This document shows, in pieces, positions 27,450-38,914 of a stretch of 64,000 nt of DNA. Made by a program: the position numbers and the translations under genes. The stretch is from Nitrosomonas sp. JL21 (GTDB lineage: Bacteria; Pseudomonadota; Gammaproteobacteria; Burkholderiales; Nitrosomonadaceae): NCBI RefSeq assembly GCF_009833095.1, contig NZ_QRCB01000043.1:1-64000 (forward strand), given 5' to 3'. Numbering within the stretch: position 1 is the stretch's first letter; every line of letters begins with the position of its first letter. The notes below the pieces were generated by a model. It saw only the letters and a list, made by a program, of their open reading frames with translations, was not told the DNA's origin and did no database searches.

Positions 27450-28796
27450 ATGTCCTCATCCAAGAATGCTGCACAAAAAGTAGGCTTTATTTCACTGGGT
27501 TGCCCAAAAGCACTGGTCGATTCCGAACACATCCTCACCCAATTGCGAGCAGAAGGCTACGAAATATCACCTTCTTACGAGGATGCGGATTTGGTGGTAG
27601 TCAATACCTGCGGATTCATTGATAGCGCCGTCGAAGAATCACTGGATGCGATCGGCGAAGCGCTGGCGGAGAACGGCAAGGTGATCGTGACCGGTTGTCT
27701 TGGAGCCAAAGAAAATGGCGAAGTCGTCAAAAAAGCGCATCCACAGGTATTGGCTGTGACAGGGCCACAGGCTTTGCCCGAGGTGATGTCGGCAATCCAT
27801 GAGCATCTGCCTCAGCCGCATGATCCTTTCACCAGTTTGATACCCCCGCAGGGAATTCGGTTGACGCCCAGGCATTATGCCTACGTCAAAATATCCGAGG
27901 GTTGTAATCACCGCTGCACATTCTGCATTATTCCATCGATGCGCGGTGATTTAGTGAGCCGACCGATACACCAGGTATTGCAGGAAGCAGAGCACTTGGT
28001 CGATGCTGGCGTCAAGGAATTGTTGATCATTTCGCAGGACACCAGCGCGTATGGAGTCGATATCAAATATCGAACGGGTTTCTGGCAGGGCAGACCCATC
28101 AAGACTCGCTTGACCGAGCTTGCGCAAGCATTGGGTTCGTTCGGTGTCTGGGTGCGCTTGCATTATGTCTATCCGTATCCCCATGTGGATGAGGTGATTC
28201 CCTTAATGGCAGAAGGAAAAATATTGCCGTATCTGGATGTGCCGTTTCAGCATGCCAATGCGCGCATACTCAAAGCAATGAAACGGCCCGCCAATGCTGA
28301 GAACAATCTGGTGAGAATACAGCAATGGCGTGAGGTTTGCCCTGATATCACGATCCGCAGCACATTCATTGTCGGTTTTCCTGGCGAGACCGAGGCGGAA
28401 TTTGAGGAGTTATTGAATTTCTTGCAGGAAGCCCAATTGGATCGAGTGGGATGTTTCGCCTATTCCCCCGTTGCAGGGGCAGCAGCCAATCAGTTGTCCG
28501 ATCCTGTGCCTGAGGCGGTGAAAGAGGAAAGGCGCGCCCGGTTCATGCAATTGCAGGAAGATATCAGCCGGCAGCGTCTCGCGACCAAGGTTGGTCAACG
28601 GATGACTGTATTGATCGATGCAGTGACAGACCAAGGTGTGATTGCGCGAAGCAGCGCTGATGCGCCTGAGATCGATGGATTGGTCTACGTTGAACACGTT
28701 GTCGATGCGCAACCAGGAGATTTGATCGACGTTGAGATCAAGGCTGCTGACGCACATGATTTGTTCGCTACCGTGGTCAAACAGGCGCATGACTGA
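27450..28796 (+). CDS. rimO: Ribosomal protein S12 methylthiotransferase
   Basis: RimO adds a methylthio group to Asp89 of ribosomal protein S12. The 448-residue protein has the UPF0004 domain ([15 protein letters not shown]), the radical-SAM cluster CNHRCTFC and a C-terminal TRAM domain. It lies 13 bases before earP. Confidence 0.95.
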   Translation: MSSSKNAAQKVGFISLGCPKALVDSEHILTQLRAEGYEISPSYEDADLVVVNTCGFIDSAVEESLDAIGEALAENGKVIVTGCLGAKENGEVVKKAHPQVLAVTGPQALPEVMSAIHEHLPQPHDPFTSLIPPQGIRLTPRHYAYVKISEGCNHRCTFCIIPSMRGDLVSRPIHQVLQEAEHLVDAGVKELLIISQDTSAYGVDIKYRTGFWQGRPIKTRLTELAQALGSFGVWVRLHYVYPYPHVDEVIPLMAEGKILPYLDVPFQHANARILKAMKRPANAENNLVRIQQWREVCPDITIRSTFIVGFPGETEAEFEELLNFLQEAQLDRVGCFAYSPVAGAAANQLSDPVPEAVKEERRARFMQLQEDISRQRLATKVGQRMTVLIDAVTDQGVIARSSADAPEIDGLVYVEHVVDAQPGDLIDVEIKAADAHDLFATVVKQAHD

Positions 28797-28809
28797 TCAT
28801 TGATCGTTC

Positions 28810-29946
28810 ATGCGCCGTTCCTGGGATATTTTCTGTACGGTCATTGATAACTATGGCGATATCGGCGTTTGTTGGCGCCTGGCTCGGCAACTCGCGGCTG
28901 AACATCATCGGTCGGTGCGGCTTTGGGTGGATGACCTGACGAGTTTTGCCCGTATCGCTCATGACGTTGATCCACAGCGTCAGCAGCAGCGACTGCACGG
29001 TGTTGAGATTTACCTTTGGCAGCAACCGGTGATTGCGCACGCTGAGCCGGCTGATGTCGTGATTGAGGCCTTTGGCTGTGAACTTTCTGCGGATTATATG
29101 CAGAAGATGGCCGTAAAAAAACACCCGGCCGTTTGGATCAATCTCGAATATCTGAGTGCGGAATCATGGGTGCCTCAGTATCATGGATTACCTTCACCAC
29201 ATCCTGTCCTACCGCTGACGAAAAGATTTTTCTTTCCTGGTTTCATGCCGGAAACGGGCGGATTGTTGCGGGAATGTCATCTGATCTCGCAGAGGAGAGC
29301 ATTTGATGCTCGATCTGAGCAGAAATTCTTGCAGCACCATAGTTTCCTCGAGCGGGCATCGGCAGAAATAAGGATTTCGCTTTTTTGTTATGAAACGGCG
29401 CCTGTGGAAAGGTTGATTCAGATTTTCTGCGAATCCTCTCAGCCTGTAGTATTGTTTGTACCAGAGGGTAAAGCGGCTGATCGGATCTCAATTTTTCTGG
29501 ACGGACGTGCTCATCATGAGAAACTGCTGAAATGTGGCCCTCTGACGGTGCAGATTTTTCCTTGGCTTGAGCAAGCCGAATATGATCGATTGTTATGGAG
29601 TTGTGATATCAACATTGTGCGCGGTGAGGATTCATTCGTTCGTGCGCAGTGGGCTGCCAAACCCTTTATCTGGACGATTTATCCGCAAACCGAGGGTGCG
29701 CACTGGAATAAATTGAATGCATTTCTCGATCTTTATACTGCTCAGATGGAAATCGAAACGATGAATGCGGTGCAAGCCTTATGGACTGGCTGGAACGGAA
29801 AAGATGATTTCAATTTCAATATTTGGATGAACTTCGTGGCGTTGCGGAAGTCTTTGATGCAGCACAATAACGATTGGGTTGATCAATTGCTGAAACAGAA
29901 TGATTTGACATCCAATCTGGTGCAGTTTGTCGAAAATCAGCTATAA
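28810..29946 (+). CDS. earP: EF-P arginine rhamnosyltransferase
   Basis: EarP transfers rhamnose from dTDP-rhamnose to Arg32 of EF-P. The 378-residue protein opens with the family signature DIFCTVIDNYGDIGVCWRLA and has the late motif RGEDSFVRAQWAAKPFIW that binds the nucleotide sugar. It is directly upstream of efp, which carries Arg32, confirming the modification type. Confidence 0.95.
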   Translation: MRRSWDIFCTVIDNYGDIGVCWRLARQLAAEHHRSVRLWVDDLTSFARIAHDVDPQRQQQRLHGVEIYLWQQPVIAHAEPADVVIEAFGCELSADYMQKMAVKKHPAVWINLEYLSAESWVPQYHGLPSPHPVLPLTKRFFFPGFMPETGGLLRECHLISQRRAFDARSEQKFLQHHSFLERASAEIRISLFCYETAPVERLIQIFCESSQPVVLFVPEGKAADRISIFLDGRAHHEKLLKCGPLTVQIFPWLEQAEYDRLLWSCDINIVRGEDSFVRAQWAAKPFIWTIYPQTEGAHWNKLNAFLDLYTAQMEIETMNAVQALWTGWNGKDDFNFNIWMNFVALRKSLMQHNNDWVDQLLKQNDLTSNLVQFVENQL

Positions 29947-30028
29947 TTCGCCGTTTATAAATTAGGCATTGATGAGTTTCAATGCTTTCATCTTGTTAAT
30001 TATTTTTTATTTGGAATAGAACTACACT

Positions 30029-30592
30029 ATGAAAACCGCAATGGAACTGCGCTCAGGTAATGTCGTCATGATAGGCAATGACCCTATGGTCATACAACGA
30101 GCGGAATTTACCAAATCGGGCCGTAATGCCTCAGTGGTCAAGATGAAGCTGAAGAATTTATTTTCCAGCACTACGACGGAAACTGTCTATAAAGCTGATG
30201 AAAAATTTGATCTGGTCGTTCTTGACAAAAAAGAATGCACCTATAGTTATTTTGCCGATCCATTGTATGTATTCATGGATGCAGATTTCAATCAAATCGA
30301 GGTAGAGGCGGACAACATGCAAGATGTCCTGAACTATCTCATCGATGGCATGGAAGATGTCTGCCAGGTGACTTTTTATGAAGGCAAGGCGATTTCAGTG
30401 GAATTGCCGAATTCGATCGTCCGTGAAGTTGAATATACTGAACCGGCTGTCAGAGGCGATACCACCGGCAAGATCATGAAACCGGCACGGTTGCTTGGAA
30501 CAGGCTTTGAAATTCAAGTCCCTGCATTTGTGGAAATCGGCGACAAAATTGATATTGATCCGCATACCAATGAGTTCAGGAAGCGTGTGTGA
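30029..30592 (+). CDS. efp: Elongation factor P
   Basis: EF-P relieves ribosome stalling at polyproline. The 187-residue protein has the three-domain EF-P layout; Arg32 is at the loop tip ([10 protein letters not shown]), the arginine subtype modified by EarP. A strong terminator follows. Confidence 0.97.
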   Translation: MKTAMELRSGNVVMIGNDPMVIQRAEFTKSGRNASVVKMKLKNLFSSTTTETVYKADEKFDLVVLDKKECTYSYFADPLYVFMDADFNQIEVEADNMQDVLNYLIDGMEDVCQVTFYEGKAISVELPNSIVREVEYTEPAVRGDTTGKIMKPARLLGTGFEIQVPAFVEIGDKIDIDPHTNEFRKRV

Positions 30593-30615
30593 TGGGTAAT
30601 TGAGCATTCTTTACC

Positions 30616-30646
30616 AAAGGCGGCTAAAAGCCGCCTTTTTTATTTT
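30616..30646 (+). terminator. Intrinsic terminator of efp
   Basis: AAAGGCGGCT and AGCCGCCTTT form a perfect 10-bp stem with a 3-base loop, followed by TTTATTTT. Confidence 0.9.
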
Positions 30647-30767
30647 GTAAGTATGATTCTCTCGCTTACGAGAACGATGAGAGTCATCTCGAACTCAAAC
30701 CAAGAACCCCGTTTTGGATGAGATCGCTGAGTCCATTGATTGATCACTGCTTACAGGGAGTTTTTAT

Positions 30768-31778
30768 ATGATTATCTCGAGATCTTCTGTCGCCTTAGCC
30801 TTATTCATACTGCTTGCTTCACTGACTTCCACTCGATCCGTTCGAGCGGATGATTCTCAAGTAGGTGCGTGGTCGATTGCTTCCTCCGCACCGACCGAAC
30901 GGACCGAAGTCGCTGCTGCTGCCATTGGCAGTAAAATTTATGTGGTCGGTGGATTTAATAAGCCGAATTTGCAGAATGCGTTGAAATTCGCTATCAGCAC
31001 GGATGTTGAGATCTATGATACGGCTGCGGATTCTTGGTCGATTGCCACGTCATTACCAGAAGGCCGGCATCATGCCGGGATCGCATCGCTGGATGGTATG
31101 TTGTATGTGATCGGCGGATTTACTAAATCAGGACTATCAGTTTGGCAAGCAGCGGCTACAGTGTATCAATACAACCCGGCAACTCAGGAATGGCGCGAGC
31201 TAGCGCCGATGCCCACCGCTCGTGGAGCCCTTGGGGTTGCTGTGCATCAGAATCGCCTATATGCGCTCGGCGGATATGATGGCAAGCGCAATTCTGATGC
31301 AGTGGAAGTGTTTGATCCGAAGACCAATACATGGTCATCGGGTGCGCCCATGCCTACGCCACGGGATCATCTTGCGGTCGTCGCGGCTGATCTTCGCTTG
31401 TATGCCATCGGCGGCCGCCCGGAACTGGATTATCACCGCAATATGGCGACGGTTGAAGAATACGATCCACAAACTCAGCAGTGGCGAAGCCGTGCGAAAT
31501 TGCCAACGCCACGAAGCGGCATTGCTGCGGGTGTCATTGATGAGTGGATATATGTGGTTGGTGGCGAATCGAAAGAAGGTACATTCAGCGCCAACGAAGC
31601 CTACCATCCGGCGACTGATCAATGGCGCAGCATGGCGCCGATGCCAACAGCACGGCATGGATTGGGTGCAGCAGCTGTGAACGGACGTTTATATGTCATC
31701 AGTGGCGGTCCGACGCCGGGTGGATCGTTTAGTCAGGTCAATGAAGTATTTACCCCGCCTGTGGTTAAACCCAGATGA
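30768..31778 (+). CDS. Exported Kelch-repeat propeller protein
   Basis: The 336-residue protein has a signal peptide (about 1-27, ending VRA) and six Kelch motifs, each ending in a YVVGG-like strand: KIYVVGGF, MLYVIGGF, RLYALGGY, RLYAIGGR, WIYVVGGE, RLYVISGG. This predicts a six-bladed beta-propeller in the periplasm or outside the cell. Kelch propellers mediate binding; sialate mutarotases (NanM) have the same fold but the context gives no support for that. A SD-like AGGGAG precedes the ATG. Confidence 0.85.
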   Translation: MIISRSSVALALFILLASLTSTRSVRADDSQVGAWSIASSAPTERTEVAAAAIGSKIYVVGGFNKPNLQNALKFAISTDVEIYDTAADSWSIATSLPEGRHHAGIASLDGMLYVIGGFTKSGLSVWQAAATVYQYNPATQEWRELAPMPTARGALGVAVHQNRLYALGGYDGKRNSDAVEVFDPKTNTWSSGAPMPTPRDHLAVVAADLRLYAIGGRPELDYHRNMATVEEYDPQTQQWRSRAKLPTPRSGIAAGVIDEWIYVVGGESKEGTFSANEAYHPATDQWRSMAPMPTARHGLGAAAVNGRLYVISGGPTPGGSFSQVNEVFTPPVVKPR

Positions 31779-31839
31779 ACCGGCCTGGATTATGGGCGGG
31801 ATTACGCTGCACATGCGAATGAGATAGCACAAATGGGCG

Positions 31840-32400
31840 TTAAATCGCCACGACCTGGATATCAGGCTCAATCGTTTTCAGCATGTTTTCGATTCCGCGC
31901 AAGGTGCCGGAAATGGAACTGGGACATGTACCGCATGCGCCTTGATAGTGGATACGCAGAATATTGCCTTCGAGCCCTAGAATATGCAAATCGCCGCCGT
32001 CGTGTTGCAGGTAGGGACGCACTTCTTCATCGAGCAGGACATTGATTCTTTCCAGGCGAAGTTGATCTTCCGGGCCGAGTTCTGCAAGAACGCTATTGGC
32101 CGCAGCGACTGTTTCCGCAGATTGTGCGGTGGCGGCAGGTGCAGCACGGATCGGATCGGCGATTTCGCGCGCCAGATCCTGCCAATTGGCTTCTCCATCC
32201 TGAGTGACGGTGATCCAGTGATCGATGTAGAAAACATTGGTTACGTGATCAATATCAAATAATGCCGATGCCAAGGGATCATCTTGGGCGGCTTCGGCGT
32301 TATCATAAGATCGAGCGATTCCCCAGGTCAAAGGCTCTTTGAGAATGAATTTCAAGGCATTTTTATTTGGCGTTCCTTCAATATCAGCAATTTTAGGCAT
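31840..32400 (-). CDS. Nfu-type iron-sulfur carrier
   Basis: The 186-residue protein has an N-terminal Nfu domain (TPNKNALKFILKEPL; DVTNVFYID-like DHVTNVFYIDHW) and a C-terminal NifU-like domain with the cluster-binding pair in GACGTCPSS (CxxC). It would take Fe-S clusters from SufBCD and pass them to targets. It is the last gene of the suf group. Confidence 0.88.
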   Translation of the reverse strand: MPKIADIEGTPNKNALKFILKEPLTWGIARSYDNAEAAQDDPLASALFDIDHVTNVFYIDHWITVTQDGEANWQDLAREIADPIRAAPAATAQSAETVAAANSVLAELGPEDQLRLERINVLLDEEVRPYLQHDGGDLHILGLEGNILRIHYQGACGTCPSSISGTLRGIENMLKTIEPDIQVVAI

Positions 32401-32520
32401 TTTTATACTGATTCCTGTGATTGATCTTCAGCAAAGGTTGTTATGGCAGTGTCCGAAAGAAGAAGTTCTCAGTTTTGCATCAAAGCCTATGCAAGCATGT
32501 TGTTGCCGTCATATGACAAG

Positions 32521-33000
32521 CTAAGAATTGCCCGATAAAGCCTGCGTTTCATCATGGGTTTCGGTGGAAGTATTGGCAATGGCGTTGAGCGCGGCATGCA
32601 GCGTATGCCACGGCAGAATGGCGCATTTGACGCGTGTCGGCAGATCGCGTATGCCTGAGAACACGGTTAATCTACCCAAGTGATGTGGTTGGTTGGTATC
32701 CAACTTGCCCGTTGCCAGTTCCCGAAATTCTTGAATCAGGGTTTCGGCGTCGTTGCGGGATTTTCCTTTCACAACTGTCGTCATCATCGAAGCAGATGCT
32801 TTGCAGATCGCGCAGGACTCTCCCTGAAATGCAATGTTGTGGATGTGATCATTCTCAAGCTGCAGCGTAATGTCCAACCGGTCGCCACAGAGCGGATTAT
32901 GTCCTATGGCATGATGACTGGCGGGATCCAGTTGACCGTAGTTTCTTGGCTTGCGATTATGGTCAAGAATGACCTCCTGATACAATGAGTTCGTGTGCAT
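32521..33000 (-). CDS. sufU: SufU-type sulfur-transfer protein
   Basis: SufU accepts persulfide sulfur from SufS. The 159-residue protein has the conserved zinc/sulfur ligands: Cys in NPLCGDRLD, Cys in GESCAICKAS and Cys in RVKCAILPWHTL, with the Asp after the first Cys. It takes the place of SufE, which is absent here. It abuts sufS. Confidence 0.92.
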   Translation of the reverse strand: MHTNSLYQEVILDHNRKPRNYGQLDPASHHAIGHNPLCGDRLDITLQLENDHIHNIAFQGESCAICKASASMMTTVVKGKSRNDAETLIQEFRELATGKLDTNQPHHLGRLTVFSGIRDLPTRVKCAILPWHTLHAALNAIANTSTETHDETQALSGNS

Positions 33001-34259
33001 TATAGGAAAACCTTCTGAACAGTCTTGATACCGGTTGCCAGAGCATCAACGTCTGTTTTTTTATTATAGAAAGCAAAAGAAGCACGTGAAGTCGCTGGCA
33101 CTTTGAACCGTTGCATGACCGGTTGCGCGCAATGATGCCCGGTACGGACTGCAATTCCATCTTGATTCAGAATCGTGCCGATATCGTGCGGATGAATTCC
33201 GTCCAGCGTGAAAGAAATGACTGCGGTTTTTTCTGCTGCCGTGCCAATAATTTTGACACCCGGTATTTCGGATAAGATTGCTGTAGCATAGTCAAGAAGC
33301 ATGTGCTCATACGCGGCGATCTGATCAAGCCCAATGGTTGTCAAATAATCAATGGCCGCGCCAAAACCAATGGCGGCAGCGATAGGCGGGGTGCCTGCTT
33401 CAAATTTATGCGGAATAGTGTTGTAGATGGTTTCTTCAAACGTGACTGAAGCAATCATGTCGCCGCCGCCTTTAAAGGGTTGCATGGCTTCCAGCAAGGT
33501 CGCTTTACCATACAATATGCCTACACCGGTCGGGCCACATAGTTTGTGCGCCGAAAAGGCATAAAAATCACAATCGAGTGACTGCACGTCTATCGTCATG
33601 TGAGGCGCTGCCTGGGCGCCGTCGATCAGTACTGGAACACTGTATCGATGGGCATATTCAATCATTCTCCGAATCGGATTGATGGTGCCCAGCGCGTTCG
33701 AAACGTGGATTAATCCGACAAACTTAGTGCGCTCATTGAACAGATTTTCATATTCATCAATGTCCAATTCGCCCTGGTCATTGATGGGAACCACGCGAAT
33801 TATTGCACCTTTTTCCTGGGCCAGCATTTGCCACGGCACGATATTGGAGTGATGTTCCAGCGTGGTGAGAATGATTTCATCGCCAGCCTTGATGAATTTG
33901 CGTCCGTAGCCATGCATGACCAGGTTGATGGAGTCGGTTGTGCCGCTGGTGAAAATGATTTCCCGGTCTTCGCGCGCATTGATGAATTGCTGCAGTTTGC
34001 AACGTGCATTGTCATATTCCGTCGTTGCAATCTCTGATAAATAATGTACAGCGCGATTGATATTGGCGTGTTGCGTCGTTTGGTAGCGCACCAGTCGGTC
34101 GATCACTGGTTGAGGCATTTGGCTGGACGCCGCATTATCCAGATAAATCAATGGTCTTCCATTCACCTTGAGTTGCAGAATAGGAAAATCGGCGCGGATT
34201 CGATCGACATCGAAAACGGAAAAATCGTCGGCTTGCCGAGAAATAGTGACTGAATTCAT
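33000..34259 (-). CDS. sufS: SufS cysteine desulfurase
   Basis: This type II PLP enzyme takes sulfur from cysteine. In its 419 residues the PLP lysine is Lys239 (FSAHKLCGPTG) and the active Cys377 lies in RTGHHCAQPVM. It is adjacent to sufU and sufD. Confidence 0.95.
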   Translation of the reverse strand: MNSVTISRQADDFSVFDVDRIRADFPILQLKVNGRPLIYLDNAASSQMPQPVIDRLVRYQTTQHANINRAVHYLSEIATTEYDNARCKLQQFINAREDREIIFTSGTTDSINLVMHGYGRKFIKAGDEIILTTLEHHSNIVPWQMLAQEKGAIIRVVPINDQGELDIDEYENLFNERTKFVGLIHVSNALGTINPIRRMIEYAHRYSVPVLIDGAQAAPHMTIDVQSLDCDFYAFSAHKLCGPTGVGILYGKATLLEAMQPFKGGGDMIASVTFEETIYNTIPHKFEAGTPPIAAAIGFGAAIDYLTTIGLDQIAAYEHMLLDYATAILSEIPGVKIIGTAAEKTAVISFTLDGIHPHDIGTILNQDGIAVRTGHHCAQPVMQRFKVPATSRASFAFYNKKTDVDALATGIKTVQKVFL

Positions 34260-34261
34260 GG

Positions 34262-35563
34262 CTAATTGCTTTGAGTCTGATTTAAGACTATTTGTTCTAG
34301 CTGCTGCTTGAGCGAAGGAATGGAGATACGACTGATGATCTCTGCGCCAAATGCGTAAGTTAGCAGATTGCGTGCAGCCACTTCAGATAAGCCACGGCTT
34401 TTCAGATAAAAAATTTCTTCTGGATCGAGCTGTCCTACGGTTGCGCCATGCGCACATTTGACATCATCCGCAAAAATTTCGAGCTGCGGTTTAGTATCGA
34501 TCTGTGCGGTTTTGCTCAGCAACAGATTACGGCTCGATTGCGACGAATTGGTACGCTGAGCATGTGGTCGGACAATGATTTTTCCATTGAATACCGCATG
34601 TGCGGCTCCATCGACGATGCATTTGTGCTGCTGATGGCTCGTGCCATTCGGTTTGACATGATCGATGCAGGTATGGGTATCCGCTAATTGACGGTTTGAA
34701 ATCAATGTAAGCCCATCGACAGAGCATTCGGCCGCTTCTTCCGCCAAACGGATATCCAAGTTATAGCGTGAAATCTGCGATCCGAGTGACAGGCTGGTTG
34801 ATTGGTAGCGGCTGGCATGGTCAAGCGCAACTGAGCAATTTGCCAAGTGAAACGCTTGCTTGCTTTCACGTTGGATTCGCACGTGATTGGCATGCGCATT
34901 GGCTGCAAGAGCAATCTCGGTCACTGAATTGGTGATATAGGCGGATTGCGCAAGTGTCGCATATTCTTCGACCAGCGTTACGCTGCTTCCCATTTCACCG
35001 ATCAGTAAACAGCGCGGATAGCTCGTGACTTCAGGCTGTATTGCGATGAATAGTAGATGAACAGGATCTGCGACGGTCGTATTCTTGGGAATTATCAACA
35101 ATGCACTATCTCGCAGAAATGCGGTATTCAATGCAGTAAATATGTTATGGTCGAATGCCGCATGCTGGCCTAGATGTGATTCCAGAATCGATGAATGCGA
35201 CGCTGAAAAATCGGGTAAATTGCCGATGATCAGCTCATCCGGATTTTTAAGGGAGGATAGCTGTTGATGAAAATGACCATCCACAAACACCAGGCGATTT
35301 TTTGCTTCGGGCAGAAATAAATGATCGATATCCTGGAGCTGAAGAGATGTTTCTGGTCGAGACGGTAAGTAAGGCAAATGGGTCAACGTTGAAATATCGG
35401 TAAACCGCCACTCCTCATCGCGCTTGGTTGGGAACGCTTGTTTACTGACACGATCGATCGCCTCTGCACGTAATTCATTTAACCACGACAAGGGTCGAGT
35501 GGGTTTTTCAGACCAGGATCTCAATAGACCTGCCAGGTAATCAGCATGAGGTGATTCAGTCAT
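34262..35563 (-). CDS. sufD: SufD, scaffold subunit
   Basis: The 433-residue protein has the SufBD beta-helix core ([45 protein letters not shown] split over the C-terminal third). It partners SufB and SufC. Its start overlaps the sufC stop by 4 bases. Confidence 0.94.
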   Translation of the reverse strand: MTESPHADYLAGLLRSWSEKPTRPLSWLNELRAEAIDRVSKQAFPTKRDEEWRFTDISTLTHLPYLPSRPETSLQLQDIDHLFLPEAKNRLVFVDGHFHQQLSSLKNPDELIIGNLPDFSASHSSILESHLGQHAAFDHNIFTALNTAFLRDSALLIIPKNTTVADPVHLLFIAIQPEVTSYPRCLLIGEMGSSVTLVEEYATLAQSAYITNSVTEIALAANAHANHVRIQRESKQAFHLANCSVALDHASRYQSTSLSLGSQISRYNLDIRLAEEAAECSVDGLTLISNRQLADTHTCIDHVKPNGTSHQQHKCIVDGAAHAVFNGKIIVRPHAQRTNSSQSSRNLLLSKTAQIDTKPQLEIFADDVKCAHGATVGQLDPEEIFYLKSRGLSEVAARNLLTYAFGAEIISRISIPSLKQQLEQIVLNQTQSN

Positions 35564-36354
35564 GCGAGAACTCCAGCAATTGATGAGTTATTTTCATTAA
35601 TCCAGTCATATCCACGGGTTTCCAGCTCGAGCGCCAGTTCCTTGCCTCCTGTTATGACGATGCGTCCTGCTTGCATGACGTGGACGTAATCCGGCACGAT
35701 ATAATCCAATAAGCGTTGATAATGTGTGACTAAAATAGTTGCATTATCTTTATTGGTGATTTGATTGACACCCTGTGCAACGATTTTGAGCGCATCAATA
35801 TCAAGTCCGGAATCGGTTTCATCCAAGATGCTCAGCTTGGGTTCAAGCAAAGCCATTTGTAGAATTTCATTACGTTTTTTTTCGCCGCCCGAGAAGCCTT
35901 CATTGACGCTACGATCAAGAAAATCAGGTTTCATTTCGAGCAATTTCATTTTTTCCCGTACGAAATCGTCAAACTCAAGTGGATCGAGCTCTTCCTTGCC
36001 GCGCTGTGCTTGTACTGTGTTATAGGCCAAGCGGAGAAATTGTGTGTTCGCTACGCCCGGGATTTCAATGGGATATTGAAAGGCAAGGAACAATCCGGCA
36101 CGGGCACGTTCTTCTGGGGGTAATTCCAGCAGATCTTTATCTTCGAATTGTATCGATCCGCCAGTGACCTCATAGGCCGAATGACCAGCCAACACCTTGG
36201 CGAAGGTGCTTTTGCCTGATCCATTCAACCCCATGATGGCGTGAATTTCTCCACTTTTAACCGTAAGATCGATGCCTTTTAGAATTTCTGTACCGTTGAT
36301 GCTGGCGCGTAATCCTCGAACAGTAAGAATAGGCGTGCTATTTGGGTTAATCAT
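35560..36354 (-). CDS. sufC: SufC, ABC-type ATPase
   Basis: The 264-residue ATPase has Walker [10 protein letters not shown], signature [11 protein letters not shown] and Walker [13 protein letters not shown]. It powers cluster assembly on SufBCD. It overlaps both neighbours by 4 bases, implying translational coupling. Confidence 0.96.
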   Translation of the reverse strand: MINPNSTPILTVRGLRASINGTEILKGIDLTVKSGEIHAIMGLNGSGKSTFAKVLAGHSAYEVTGGSIQFEDKDLLELPPEERARAGLFLAFQYPIEIPGVANTQFLRLAYNTVQAQRGKEELDPLEFDDFVREKMKLLEMKPDFLDRSVNEGFSGGEKKRNEILQMALLEPKLSILDETDSGLDIDALKIVAQGVNQITNKDNATILVTHYQRLLDYIVPDYVHVMQAGRIVITGGKELALELETRGYDWINENNSSIAGVLA

Positions 36355-37787
36355 CCGACGCTGCCCTCCAGTTTGAAGCTCAATAATTTTGTAGCTTCAA
36401 CGGCGAATTCCATCGGTAATTGCTGAAATACATCTTTGCAAAATCCATTGATAATCATTGAAACAGCCTCTTCTGCGCCAATACCACGCTGAGAAAAATA
36501 AAACAATTGATCTTCGCCGATTTTTGAAGTCGAAGCTTCATGTTCAACCTGGGCGCTATTGTTATGTACCTGAATATAAGGAAAGGTATGTGCACCACAT
36601 TGATCGCCGATCAGCATGGAATCGCACTGCGAATAATTTCGCGCGCCTTCCGCCGTTGGTGCAACCCGAACCAATCCGCGGTAACTGCTATTGGAATGGC
36701 CTGCTGAGATCCCTTTGCTGATGATGGTGCTGCGAGTGTTCTTGCCGATGTGGATCATTTTGGTTCCCGTATCGGCCTGCTGATAGTTATTCGTGACTGC
36801 AACGGAATAAAATTCCCCGACGGAATTTTCACCCCGCAAGATACAGGAGGGATATTTCCAGGTGATTGCCGATCCTGTTTCAACTTGCGTCCACGAAATT
36901 CGCGAATTGATACCCTTGGCTAAGCCTCGTTTGGTAACGAAGTTATAGATGCCGCCGATGCCTTTTTCATCGCCAGCGTACCAGTTCTGGACGGTTGAAT
37001 ATTTGATGTCGGCGTTGTCCAATGCGACCAGCTCAACCACTGCGGCGTGCAATTGATTGGTATCGAATCGTGGTGCAGTGCAGCCTTCCAGATACGAAAC
37101 CGAAGCGCCTTCTTCCGCGATGATCAGCGTGCGCTCGAACTGCCCGGATCCTTCGGTATTGATCCGGAAATAGGTCGATAAATCCATCGGACACTTAACC
37201 CCTTTGGGAATGAAGCAGAACGAGCCATCGGTGAATACTGCGGAGTTCAACGCTGCAAAATAGTTGTCACCCACTGGCACTACGGTGCCCAGATATTTTT
37301 GGATGAGTTCGGGATGCGTATGCACCGCCTCTGAAATCGAGCAAAAAATAATGCCTACTTCCGCAAGTTTCTGCTTATAGGTCGTAGTGACAGAAACACT
37401 ATCAAAAATGACGTCAACAGCTACGCCGGCAAGAGCTGCTCGTTCATGCATTGGCACGCCGAGCTTTTCGAAAGTACGCAGCAGTTCCGGATCGACTTCA
37501 TCCATGCTGGCTAATTTCTTTTTAGGTTTCGGAGCTGAATAGTAACTGATGTCCTGAAAATCAATTTTTGGATATCGAACATTTTGCCATTCCGGCTCAG
37601 TCATGGTTAACCAGTGCTGATAAGCCTTCAGCCTGAAGGCAAGAAGCCATTCAGGTTCATTCTTTTTCGCCGAAATCAGGCGAATAATTTCTTCGCTCAG
37701 TCCTTTAGGAGCAATATCAGATTCAATGTCGGTAACGAAGCCATGTTTGTACGGTTGATTAACCAGACTCTGCAATACAGCGCTCAT
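36351..37787 (-). CDS. sufB: SufB, Fe-S scaffold subunit
   Basis: The 478-residue length and the core [20 protein letters not shown] and [19 protein letters not shown] identify SufB. The Cys in [14 protein letters not shown] is in the conserved region of the scaffold. It follows sufA by 113 bases. Confidence 0.96.
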   Translation of the reverse strand: MSAVLQSLVNQPYKHGFVTDIESDIAPKGLSEEIIRLISAKKNEPEWLLAFRLKAYQHWLTMTEPEWQNVRYPKIDFQDISYYSAPKPKKKLASMDEVDPELLRTFEKLGVPMHERAALAGVAVDVIFDSVSVTTTYKQKLAEVGIIFCSISEAVHTHPELIQKYLGTVVPVGDNYFAALNSAVFTDGSFCFIPKGVKCPMDLSTYFRINTEGSGQFERTLIIAEEGASVSYLEGCTAPRFDTNQLHAAVVELVALDNADIKYSTVQNWYAGDEKGIGGIYNFVTKRGLAKGINSRISWTQVETGSAITWKYPSCILRGENSVGEFYSVAVTNNYQQADTGTKMIHIGKNTRSTIISKGISAGHSNSSYRGLVRVAPTAEGARNYSQCDSMLIGDQCGAHTFPYIQVHNNSAQVEHEASTSKIGEDQLFYFSQRGIGAEEAVSMIINGFCKDVFQQLPMEFAVEATKLLSFKLEGSVG

Positions 37788-37900
37788 TTGGTTTTTTCCT
37801 CTTTTAATGAGTATCTTTAGCTTAACGCTGATACTTTAATTATCTTCTCGATGGATCATGCACAGCTTGCATCATCTATCTGTTGGCATTTTATTAGGGG

Positions 37901-38242
37901 CTAGATCTTAACAGATTCTTTTACGCTGAAACTATCACCACAACCGCAGGTGTTATCAATATTCGGATTAATAAGCTTAAAAGTGCTATTGAGCCCTTCT
38001 TTGGTGAAATCAATTTGAGATCCATCCAGATAAGGCAAGCTTTTGGAATCGACTACAATCTTGGTTTTATGGGATTCGAATAATTGATCATCAGTTTTAA
38101 TGCCATCTGCATAGTCAAAAGTATAAGAAAATCCCGAGCAGCCTGATTTTTTAATTCCGACTCGTAATGCAGCTCCTCCACCTCTTTTAGACAGTTGTTG
38201 TTGAATGTGTTTAGCGGCGTTTTCAGTTAATGTAATGGACAT
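37901..38242 (-). CDS. sufA: A-type iron-sulfur carrier
   Basis: The 113-residue HesB/IscA-type protein carries all three conserved Cys: one in KKSGCSGFSYTF and two near the end in NTCGCGDSFSV. The position between iscR and sufB favours SufA; ErpA or IscA are similar in sequence. Confidence 0.9.
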   Translation of the reverse strand: MSITLTENAAKHIQQQLSKRGGGAALRVGIKKSGCSGFSYTFDYADGIKTDDQLFESHKTKIVVDSKSLPYLDGSQIDFTKEGLNSTFKLINPNIDNTCGCGDSFSVKESVKI

Positions 38243-38395
38243 AATATTAATGAAATAGAGTTACAAAAAAAGAATAATCGCTTACTACAAATAATTAACC
38301 AATTAGTTTGACGACATACCATACTGATTGTTCTTCACAATATCTGATCTGTTACGCATTAAAGGTTTTGCATTACTCGCTCGAGCATATCACTG

Positions 38396-38857
38396 TTAAG
38401 CCATAGATGTTTCACGCATATCAATCAGGGGTACGATATCACTCGGCAATTGATTTTTCTGGTTGTCGACCAATTCTTGCAATGTGACTGCACCAAGGTA
38501 GTCGAAAATGAGATCATTCAATTTTGCCCATAAATCATGCGTCATGCATTTGCTGTCATTATGGCAATTTTCTTTGCCACCGCATTGAGTTGCATCGATG
38601 GGTTCATCCACAGCCAGAATAATGTCAGCCACTGAAACTTTGTTTAAGTCCTTGGCAAGGCAATAACCACCTCCCGGACCACGAACGCTATCCACCAATT
38701 CTGACTGGCGAAGCTTGGCAAATAATTGCTCTAAATAGGAAAGAGAAATTTTCTGTCGTTGGCTGATATCCGCGAGCGTGACAGGATGACTGCTTTGTTG
38801 TAAAGCAAGATCAAGGAGAGCTGTTACTGCAAATCTACCTTTTGTTGTTAATCGCAT
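38396..38857 (-). CDS. iscR: Rrf2-family Fe-S regulator IscR
   Basis: The start at 38857 gives the usual MRLTTKGRFAVTALLDLAL and a proper AAAGGAG spacing; an ATG one codon earlier is possible. The 153-residue protein has a winged helix N-terminus and the Cys triad CGGKENCHNDSKC (C-x5-C-x5-C) that holds a [2Fe-2S] cluster. It would repress this operon when Fe-S supply is good. Two IscR boxes lie just upstream. Confidence 0.92.
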   Translation of the reverse strand: MRLTTKGRFAVTALLDLALQQSSHPVTLADISQRQKISLSYLEQLFAKLRQSELVDSVRGPGGGYCLAKDLNKVSVADIILAVDEPIDATQCGGKENCHNDSKCMTHDLWAKLNDLIFDYLGAVTLQELVDNQKNQLPSDIVPLIDMRETSMA

Positions 38858-38914
38858 CATTAACTCCTTTAATAAATGAGAAGTAGAACAAGAGCTATCA
38901 GAGAAACATCAATA